This document shows positions 26,897 through 36,800 of a stretch of 64,000 nt of DNA, piece by piece. How positions within the stretch are numbered: position 1 is the stretch's first letter; each line of letters starts with the position of its first letter. A model generated the notes under the pieces. That model made no database searches. It saw only the letters and a list, made by a program, of their open reading frames with translations, and was not told where the DNA came from. This DNA is from Antedon mediterranea (taxonomy: Eukaryota > Echinodermata > Crinoidea > Comatulida > Antedonidae). The position numbers and the translations under genes are program-made. The DNA lies in contig NC_092679.1 in NCBI RefSeq assembly GCF_964355755.1, forward strand, positions 310,001-374,000, written 5' to 3'.

Positions 26897-27080
26897 AGTA
26901 ACCATTTATGTCAAAACTGGTTACCATAGCACAATTGACATGCGCAGAACACATTATTCGTCTCTGCGCATGTTTATTATGCAATAGTAACCATTTATGT
27001 CAAAACTGGTTAATATAGCACAATTGACATGCACAGAACCCATTATTCGTCTCTGCGCATGTTTATTATGCAATAGTAAC
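26897..27080. repeat. 89-bp tandem duplication of a hairpin-element arm
   Basis: AGTAACCATTTATGTC recurs at 26,897 and 26,986, and its start returns at 27,075, a period of 89 bp. Each copy carries the TTCGTCTCTGCGCATG arm of the neighbouring hairpin element. The two full copies differ at a few bases only. Confidence 0.8.
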
Positions 27081-27159
27081 CATTTTTTCATTGTCTGTAT
27101 TTATTATCCTATTCTTTGAGTTTTTTAAGCACATTCTAAATCCAAACTGGTTTTGTTAG

Positions 27160-27725
27160 CTAGCGCTGCATTTGCACATTTCTCCTGTTTTGCTCGTTGG
27201 TTGTTACTTCATAGTTTTCTCTTTGTAGTTCTAGCTGCCTTGTCAGTTCAATCTGGTTTACCAATTCTTGACGATTCTGTTGTTTCCTCTTTTGTCTTTC
27301 GAGATCTTTGATGACACCTTGCTTCAATTGCTGTAAAGTGTAAAATTATTGGTAATAATAATGGATGACTATACACCAAGTTAATAAGTTGGTATCGCCC
27401 TACTACCTACATAAAACGGCGCTACTGCAGTTTCGCACCTAAAACTGGGCATAAGACTTCACAGTAACTCATCATCAGCGCTGCGCAACAGGTCGATGTC
27501 TTTAAAAGGGAGAGTGTGGTGTGAAAGTGCATTAGCACCCATAAAACAATTGTTCAAGGGTGCAAGTTGGGTCCAGCCAGGTAATATTATCTAGGCTACT
27601 TTACTCTAATACTAGGTAGGCCTCCTTACGTTTTGGTCGTACTTCTTTTTATAATGCACTCCGGCTATAGTACTTGTAGCAATTACAACAGAAGTACCAA
27701 GGGTTATTTTTGCTGTCAACGACAT
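27160..27725 (-). CDS. PET117: PET117, cytochrome c oxidase assembly chaperone
   Basis: This is a two-exon gene: exon 1 is 27,630-27,725 (32 codons) and exon 2 is 27,160-27,330 (56 codons plus stop), with a 299-bp intron that has GTAAGG and TTTACAG ends. The 88-residue product starts MSLTAKITLG. A hydrophobic N-terminal segment (about residues 8-24) is followed by AGVHYKKKYDQN, then GVIKDLERQKRKQQNRQ and a charged helix. This is the layout and the conserved AGVH, GVI-DLERQ and LE-QRE pattern of PET117, a small mitochondrial inner-membrane protein that works with COX15 in heme a delivery during complex IV assembly; animal forms are about 80 residues. The ATG has G at -3. Both exons are too small to stand out as ORFs. 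The assignment rests on recognised pattern, not on a search. Confidence 0.88.
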
Positions 27726-28274
27726 GCCTTCTTATTTATACAGTCAGTAGTTCATTTAATCAAGTGAAGGTGTAGAAGACCATCCTCCTTTCTGGTAGAG
27801 TTATCAACGATATAGGCATATATGCCTAGCCTAGGTGAAATTCTTGTAGGCCTCCTTGGTCTAGTAGATAGGAGGAGTATAGTAGTACTACTACTAGCCT
27901 AGTAGTATAGGGTGACCGTAGTATATAGTAGGCCTAGCTTTCTTTGCTTAGCCTAAATGTAGGAGTATATACAGACAGACTAGACTTAAGCATATAACAA
28001 GTATAAATTAAAATAATTAGGCTAGGTCTAGTGCATTTTTTCGAAAAATAAAGCCCTCAGCTATATCTCCGAAAATGGCAAAATTTCGGCCTTTTTTCAC
28101 TAGCTAGGCCTAGGCGCGCTACTCCGATCAACCCCTGAAAAACGACTGGGCATGGCAAAGGAATCATTTCGCGTCAACTGTGACGTGTAACGCGTTACTG
28201 ACAATGGAAATATGATACGTCAACGGATTGGCTATAATTTCAGGTAAGAACAAATTAATAAGATGTTTGTGTTA
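27726..28274. promoter_or_regulatory. Upstream region of PET117
   Basis: This is the DNA between PET117 and the next MITE. It includes a tract rich in CCTAGG, GGCCTA and TAGGCC words (about 27,820-28,115). A short interval at about 28,160-28,235 is less AT-rich, with GTGACGTG, ATACGTCA and an inverted CCAAT box (GATTGGC). These could be promoter elements for PET117, but no transcription start can be placed from sequence alone. I see no other gene here. Confidence 0.3.
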
Positions 28275-29133
28275 TGCGCGATTTGAACGATTTGCGCAAT
28301 TTGAAATTGCGCAAAAAAATCCTTGCGCAATTTGAAATTGCGCAAAGAATTCTTGCGCAATTTAAAATTGCGCAAAGATTTTTTTGCGCAATTTCAAATT
28401 GCGCAATCAACTTGCGCAATTTCAAATTGCGCAAGAAAATCTTTGCGCAATTTTAAATTGCGCTGCACAATTTGTAAATTGCGCAAGATAGTTCTTGCGC
28501 AATATGACACCTTTGCGCAATTTGAAAACGAACTGTAAATTTTCAAATTGCGCAACAAAATTCTACCAGACAATCGGTATTATAATAATTTATTGGAAAC
28601 TAAATAACTCAAAATAAAACATAATAAATGCGAAGATAACATGTGTATAATAAATACATAACATTTATTATTACAATTAAATAATATTATCACTGTAACT
28701 TGAAATAAATCAAAATAAATGTAAAAATTAAGTTTTTAATATTAGTTTAAGCTAGGCCATGTAACCTAGTCAGTATCAGTAGTCCAGACCCTAGCTAGGC
28801 TAGAGTAGTATAGCCGGCCGCCCGCGCCGCGCCCGCCTGGTGGAACACCACCGCTTCGTTTTCCTTCGTCGGTATGCTAACTTATAACAATATTTGCACT
28901 ACTAAAATAAGGAAATGCGATATTTATCTTTAATTTTGAATCATTCTTAGAAATTACTATAAAAATATGGGTGTGCATGATTTCACAATCTGTCGAAAAA
29001 CCTTGCGCAATTTGCAGATTACTTGCGCAATTTAATACGTTGCTTGCGCAATTTGAAACACATGTTTCAATTCAAATTGCGCAAGGATTTTTTTTGCGCA
29101 ATTTCAAATTGCGCAAATCGTTCAAATCGCGCA
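28275..29133. mobile_element. 859-bp MITE with many TTGCGCAA octamers
   Basis: The left end TGCGCGATTTGAACG and its reverse complement at the right end are flanked by TA on both sides (28,273-28,274 and 29,134-29,135). The terminal inverted repeat runs about 62 bp with one A-run length difference. Between them are 15 TTGCGCAA octamers in the left cluster (28,275-28,560) and six in the right cluster (28,998-29,133), many paired as palindromes around ATTTGAAAT or ATTTCAAAT. The middle is AT-rich with one GC-rich patch (28,810-28,845). Short open frames inside are products of the repeats. There is no transposase, so the element is non-autonomous. Confidence 0.8.
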
Positions 29134-29135
29134 TA

Positions 29136-30027
29136 ACATTTATTATGTACTAGGATATTTATTTACATCATGGAATCCATGTTTATATCATACAACCAGA
29201 CGGAGATTAGAATGGCAATGGCCTATATCCCTACACGAGATAAGATTAGATAATGCACACGGACCTAGTGGGACTGGGCATATCTTTTACGAAAACTTAC
29301 ATACTGATAATACTGTACTCACAATTCGGCTGAATTTTACGTTTTGAGTGTCTATAACTATGGAACGCCTCTTCTTCCTTCAGTTCACATTTATCATGCA
29401 GTACACACCAATCGTCATGCAGTACACACCAATGGTCATTCTGTACACAGTACCAATCGTCATGCAGTACACGCACACCAAACATCATGCAGTCACTTTT
29501 GACGTGCTCGTATAACGTAATTTCGAGTTGGAAATTGAATTAAATATGATAACATTATTTAAGAAAGGTTGTAAAACAGAAATCGGGCCGCAAAATAGTG
29601 CATATTAACATTTAACATGCAGTGTGCGTGCAAAAAATCTGCGCACTCATTGCTATTTTTGTAATGCTTAAGGGGCCTAAATTTGGCTGAAACGTACTTT
29701 AATTTCATCAAAAATAAATGTTGACATTATACCGGTATGTGCTACACACGTAATTGTATTGCCATATGATGAAATATGACCTGAAATTTATGAGTACCAA
29801 ATTTTATTTAATTGTGATTCATGCTTGTGAAAGATATGATTACAAACGTGATTTCGTTAAATCGAGCGTAGAAAGACCGCATAATTTTTTATTGCGCATT
29901 GTGAAAAACATAACCACATCAAGTCCTGGCCATAAGAAATATACTCTGAAAAATTGACTTAGCTAGATGAAACTGATATCAAGACAAGGTCATTTATACA
30001 AGTTGTGTTTACCGACATAGTGAGCTG
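29136..30027. other. Non-coding stretch with short direct repeats
   Basis: No gene is supported here. Between 29,394 and 29,490 TCATGCAGTACACACCAA and close variants occur four or five times, spaced about 20 bp. A 67-codon open frame at 29,754-29,957 (plus) has no recognisable domain, and I see no splice partners for it. Confidence 0.5.
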
Positions 30028-30272
30028 TAATAATAATAATATTTATTCGGTCATCAATGTAAAAATAACCAAAGAGATTCTGCACTCACTCCATACAATA
30101 CAAACAGTTCAGATAAAACCATATACATAAATTCAAATAAACTATACATAACATGAAATATAGTGTTTTGTTAGAGCAGCCTTAAATATTGAAATTGATT
30201 GTGAATCTTTTAAGTATGTCATTTGGTATTTGCTCCCATAGTCTAGGAAAGGAAAAGAGTTGCGTTGCACGC
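30028..30272 (-). mobile_element. LINE 3' fragment, 5'-truncated
   Basis: Read on the minus strand, the sequence encodes FPRLWEQIPNDIL and, after a frameshift, SISIFKAALTKH. This matches the end of the reverse-transcriptase frame in the larger fragment at 47,205-48,092 (FPRLWEQLPNEIKQ, SDFKAQLIKH). The 3' end is a CCGAATAAATATT tail followed by ATT repeats, again as in that fragment. It is a dead 5'-truncated copy of a CR1/L2/Rex-like non-LTR family. Confidence 0.75.
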
Positions 30273-30277
30273 GATTA

Positions 30278-30498
30278 AAAATGGCCAAAATATCAAGTTT
30301 TTAAAATTCAATTATTATGCGTTTTTATTGCTGTATATGATCATATATTGCTTTATGATCATCTTATAGTACCATAGAACCCAATTATGTCGAAAAATAA
30401 AAAGGTCGAAAATTGCCAATTATCGAAAAAAGTCATGTACAGTACAGGGATTTTTTGAATGATATATATTTGGCTTTAAAAAAAAAAAATCCCTGTAC
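30278..30498. mobile_element. Third MITE family A copy with a terminal hairpin
   Basis: AAAATGGCCAAAATATCAAG, ATGATCATATATTGCTTTAT and TCGAAAAATAAAAAGGTCG match the copies at 26.3-26.7 kb. The left terminus is missing. At the right a compact palindrome, GTACAGGGATTTTTT at 30,442 and AAAAATCCCTGTAC ending at 30,498, repeats the family terminus in inverted orientation. Confidence 0.6.
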
Positions 30499-30839
30499 TG
30501 ATTCATAAAAAAACAAGAACATTTCATATGCTTCCCATATTTTAAACATATTTATAGTCTATATACGCACTACAATGTCCAGAAAAGTGTGAAATCTGAT
30601 TGTAGCAATTCATTAAGATACTGTGTCAGACAAAAATGATTCTAAAAATAAATTAATGTCATTTAAAAATTACCCTGTAGTTTTTTTTCTCAGAAAAAAA
30701 AAATTGACTGTTGTAGGGCTTAATATGTATTGAGGTAACATGCGCAGACCGCATTATTGTATATATATATATACAGATTATTTCAAAGGCATATTTAAGA
30801 AAACATTACCAACATTGAATAAAATTTAGTAAATTCGGA

Positions 30840-33800
30840 TCATGGAATTGGAATTAAAGATGGTGTATTGTACATTCCAATTGGTTGAAAGTTTTCTTGA
30901 ATACCAAATGCACTTGTTCCAACAACCTGGAGGGCTTGCAGTGTTGTTAGTGCTGGAGAGGCTGGTATTGCAAGAACAGCTACACGTAAACCGTAACGCA
31001 ACTCATCTGTTGGGATTGGTTGACCATTATCAGAATCAACGATACAGATCAGGTCTGGAACAGTAGCAACAATCTAAAATAACATAAAATCCATTCAACT
31101 CAATGTAAAAAATGGTAGTAAAAAGAAAATGTAATTATATGTAATATGCCAATTCCAAACTAGAAATAAAAGTTTGTAATGAAACTGAATTGAAAATATC
31201 CTGTATTATTATAATATTTGTCTTTTGTATAGAGCTTAACCAAAATAAATTTTCACTAATGCTACAACCACAAGGCTTGAAACAAGGTGGAAATTACATC
31301 ATTTCATATGTTATGCGAAAGAGATGGGTTTTCAGCAATTGTTTGAAGATGGCAATAGAATTGGCATTCTTGATTCATTGTGGAAGAGTATTCCATAAGG
31401 ATGTTTATCCAATCTATGTCTTTATAGGTCTGTGTTACTATACTCCATTTCAACACTAGTTACTTCTTGAAAAAGAAAGCATGTAAATATCCCTACCATT
31501 TCAGTGCATTGTGCGGTTGTCTTCCTTGCCAACAAGTTTTCATTCTGAAACTCCACATTCAGTGTGCTTTGACTCCATTTTAAAGTGCCCTCAATTGTCA
31601 CGTTTCCTTTGTCAAATCCTTCGTTAGTCTTTCGTGCAACATTAGAAATCTGGATAGAAAATAGGGAAAACATGAACTATTAAATTATGAAAACATTTTA
31701 GTTTTATTATTATTTGTTTGTTTCTGTCTATATAGACTAAAGTAAATAGAATGTGAAAGTGTTTCTTCAGGAAGTTTTTCGAGTTGCGACCCATGACCTA
31801 ACGAGGTCAGGTCAATAAATGTGTTCAATCAAAACAGAGTCGAGGTGGGGAGTGAAGAAACATGTTCCAATGTGCACACAGTTACATACTTTGGTAGTCG
31901 CTCATCGCCAAAACTAAAGCTTCCTAATTACACATTCATTATTATTAACTCTAATGGAAAAAATGCATACCTTGCCTATTATCAATAGAGTTCCATTTTC
32001 CTTTGTTATAATCGCATCGATCGGGGATGATGTAGCTGATAGAACTTTGTGTCCAAGATGGCGAGCTCGGCTTAATGAGTACAGAACACTCTTTTCTAAA
32101 ATTTCGGACTTAGTTAAAGGATTGAAGCTCAAAGCCGCTGAACACCTGTCGACAAAACGCATAAATCAGGTGAAGTGAAATAAATAAGAAAGTATTTTTG
32201 AGACGTTGCTATATATAGTATTATTAAAGTTTAAATAGATATGTATAACAACAACAATTAGATAACAACAACTCTCCGTTGATAGATCTCCATTCCTTCA
32301 TATCTTGAATACATGTCTGTATGTCTTTCCTAAAGCTCTGTCTACACTATCAAGCAAGTTTGACAAATAATGTGTCATGTGCCCAAATATGGTAGTGAAA
32401 CGACATTACCATGTCCATACTATAAATGGGCACATCACGTTTTTTTGTCCCAAGTTTGATAGTGTAGGCAGGGCTTTACTAATAAAATAACTCAAAATGT
32501 TTACCCCATAGATACAACTGTTTTGCGGAAATGATCCTCAAGTTGTTTAGGTGTTTCAGCTTTAAGTACGACAGCTTGCTGACCTTTGTCATCTACAAGA
32601 CAGCATGGGGTCAACGACTTACCATATATAGATGGAACAAACATCTAAAATTCAGAAGAAAACATAGAAATAAGGACGTTAATGGTGGATTCAAGTGAGA
32701 GTGAGATTGTTTTTGAGATGTTTTGCCATACTTAAATACTGATACCACACTTCATCCCTTTTAAATTCAAATCTCTCCTGAAAACTCACCTATTTCAATA
32801 GTTATTCTTTTCAAGAGTGCTTTATAAATATTTCATATTATTATTATTATACCATGGTAATTGAATTTGTGCCCACCTGTAACTCTGGGAAGGCACGTCC
32901 CATACCATCACAATCAACAACAGGTAAGTCTAGAAGTGCACCAACTACTAGAGGTTCCACAGCATTCATTCCACCAATCTCTGCACTCATCACACCTACT
33001 ATTCTATCAGCTGTGTTCTTGCATTTGGTTTCTTCTCTAGAGTCTACAGTGCTGTAATTGTCAATGTATCGAATGCCATCACCTGATTTGACTTCTAAAA
33101 TCAGTTTAAAATAGTTCATTTTAGTACATATTCACAGTACAAAAGAAATGAAGAAAATCTGTAGGTAATGTCAACGAATTGACTAAAAAGTTCATAAATA
33201 TGTTAGCTTGTCGAGAGAATTGGTGAAATGTTCAATTTCTAAATGACGCTATGACCACACCCAGTCACAGGACCAGTAACAGTAATATCATGAACAGGCA
33301 ATCAAATAACAATATCAACAATTAATATCAACACTTAATTCATTTGAATTGTATTTCATCAAATATAGAGCTGAAGATTGGTAACTCATCAAATATTTGG
33401 AAATGATCAATAAAGTATTTGTAGTTTAGCAATAGATTTAATAATGTTGCAGTATTTTGAATTAATGCATAATAATTAATGCTACTCTAACCTTTGATAT
33501 CCCATGATCCTTCAGTAGACCTATTAATTATTTCCTGTTGACATTTGATTGCCTCCAACATTTCTCTTCCACTCATCAACTTTTCAGTCAAAACTCCTGG
33601 TGACCCCATGAAGGCACAAACAGCCACTTTACCACAACCTATCCTAAAGTTATACAAACATAATTAGATTTAAACATCTAAACATCATGTTTTCTGAAAC
33701 TACTGTAAGAATAAGACAATTGCTATTTACCTCTCTGGAGCAATTACTCTGATCTTCTTGCCTTCTTTGAGAAGCTTTTGTGCACGTAGACGTCCAAGGT

Positions 33801-36800
33801 AGGGGCTACCCCCTCCTCCACACCCCAATATTCCAGCGCCAACACTAATGCATTCAATATCGTATTCTGTTAAGAGCCATTCACCGGTTTCTTTGTCAAC
33901 TACTGGTTGTGAAAGATCTTCATTTTTTACACCTAATAAAGGATAAGACATTTGCATTTTGTCATTAGGAAGAACCTTAGCTTTATAAAAGGTTTTGATA
34001 ACATTAATTCATCGTTATGTTTTAAATTTGTGGTAAATAATAGTAATAACCAGGAGAGACTCTGGACTCACTCAATACAGTAAAATAAAACGTTAGGTAC
34101 TGTACATCAGAATCCACATAACTGAAAATAAAGTGTTTAGTCAGATTGACTAAACACTTTATTTACTCAGAGCAGCGTAAAATAATCAAATTGTTTTAAC
34201 TTTTTATGCCACTTGTTATTAAAGTTTTTTCCATATATTCTAGTTTAATTAAACAAAAGATGTACCTGTAACAACCGATTTTTCTTGCTCGTTTTTTAAT
34301 ATTTGCTTGGAAGGTTCAGATCCTGCCGGTTTTCCATCATCCACTGTACAAGATAGAAAAGGAATTGAACTTTGAGAACAATCTACTGATTGCTGGGTCA
34401 ACTTGAGGTCACCGACTGCTTTAACCTTTATACGTGTGCAGCCATGCACATAAGTAAGACTAACTTCTTCGATTTCAGTAATCTAAAATCAAAATTAAAC
34501 ATTTTAGCTACTATAAATGGCTATCCTTATAAAAAAAAAACAACAAAAGAACAGACAAATGGAGGAAGGAAAATTGTGGCAGGAATGTGGGCGTGTTATT
34601 ATTCCCGCCGGTGAATTCATGGCAGGAATGTGGGCGTGTTATTATTCCCGCCGGTGAATTCATGGCAGGAATGTGGGCGTGTTATTATTCCCGCCGGTGA
34701 ATTCATGGCAGGAATGTGGGCGTGTTATTATTCCCGCCGGTGAATTCATGGCAGGAATGTGGGCGTGTTATTATTCCCGCCGGTGAATTCATGGCAGGAA
34801 TGTGGGCGTGTTATTATTCCCGCCGGTGAATTCATGGCAGGAATGTGGGCGTGTTATTATTCCCGCCGGTGAATTCATGGCAGGAATGTGGGCGTGTTAT
34901 TATTCCCGCCGGTGAATTCATGGCAGGAATGTGGGCGTGTTATTATTCCCGCCGGTGAATTCATGGCAGGAATGTGGGCGTGTTATTATTCCCGCCGGTG
35001 AATTCATGGCAGGTATGTGGGCGTGTTATTATTCCCGCCGGTGAATTCATGGCAGGAATGTCGGCGTGTTATTATTCCCGCCGGTGAATTCATGGCAGGA
35101 ATGTGGGCGTGTTATTATTCCCGCCGGTGAATTCATGGCAGGAATGTGGGCGTGTTATTATTCCCGCCGGTGAATTCATGGCAGGAATGTGGGCGTGTTA
35201 TTATTCCCGCCGGTGAATTCATGGCAGGAATGTGGGCGTGTTATTATTCCCGGTGAATTCATTTATCAAAAAAGTTTTTTTCAAGTTGCAGGTGTTTGCT
35301 ACCTTTACTGTAGATAAGTCAGCTCCATTCTTTACAGCTTCATTGATTGCAACCCTCTTTGCTTCTGCAACTGCATCCTCCCTACTAATGTTGGACAAGT
35401 TCACAATGGTGTCGTGTACTCCTCCAATCTGACTCATGGCTGCTCCAACTGCATTTGCAACCTTGATAAACAGTATGAAATAATCTATTACTGAATATAC
35501 TCAATACACTATCTAAGGCTTTGTTTAGTTTATTTATTATAGATAATAACAATTGAAAATGAAATTAAAATGAATAACCTGATAATGTGGCGGTTTAATA
35601 ACCGTTGTAGCCCCTTCTAACGAGTTCTTCTCATCCAATAAAATACTGCCACCACCGACTAAAACATACGGCAAGGCTTCTCTACTTAACTGAAATTAGA
35701 ATTTAAAGGTTTACAGAATAAAAATAATAATAATAATATCCTGGATTTTTTTTTTTACCTCGTATTGGAAACATACTCCCATTAAAATGCAGCTAGTAAT
35801 CAGCGCAAAGTTGTGTCTTGATCTAAACAGGTTCCCATTTATACACCTGGGTGGAGAGAGATAAGTAAGGTATCTTGCCTAAGGATACAAGAACATTAGG
35901 AATTAGAGAAAGCATCAACAAACTTTGTAATTCTTACTTTCATTTGATCCACAACTTCTTCAATCATTTCTTTCATACGATTCATCACAGTTGTAATCTC
36001 CTCCTTTTTCAAATGCTCCACTTTCTTACGATCTCCAAGAACATCACATCCACCGGCTACAGCAATGTCGGTAGTGGTCAGTGTCTGGCCACCAAACACC
36101 ATAGCTTCTTCCACCAATTGATAGCCAACACTCTCTGGACCTACTTTACACACCAGCTGTAATGAAGCATGATTTTATAACTTGTGTTAATAATAAATAA
36201 TAAGTCACTGGACTTGTAATAAGGAGATTTTGATTTGCGACCAATGACCAAACTATGTCATGTCAGTTCATTGTACGCATGTGGAAATATTGGGACATGT
36301 GTCCTCGCTCCTCACCTTACCAGGCACATCGATTGACCTGACCCTGGTGTAAATACATAATTTAGAACTGTATAGTAGAGTAGTAGTCTACTGAAGTTTG
36401 CTGTCCTACTAATCCTAATCCCCACCCCCCCCCCCCCCCTCATAAAATTTATGGTAAAACTAAGTTGAATCCAGCTATACAAATAGTTATAACTAGGATA
36501 GACCACTGCGTTATATTTTAAAAAGAAACTTACATCAACGGAAGAGGTGTTGATCTCAACCTTTGACCCTCCACCAAGACCAATGCTCATCACATCTGGC
36601 ATGCGTAACTTGGTACTGACGCCTCCTATCTTAATATGACTTGACGCCTCTCGTGGGAAACCATTTATGAGACACCCAACATCTGAAGTTGTACCGCCAA
36701 TATCAATTACTACTGCATCTTTAATATCTAAAAAATACAAATATTAGTGGAAGATAAACAATAAACTCAGACAGATTGTTAATTAACAACAAAACTGAAA

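Noticed and set aside
28274-29153. Open frames with repeated LRNLKLRK or AQFEIAQ motifs
   Set aside because: They are translations of the TTGCGCAA palindromes of the MITE in different frames.
31190-31459. 89-codon plus-strand frame between two hydantoinase exons
   Set aside because: It lies in intron 16 on the opposite strand and has no recognisable domain or splice signals.
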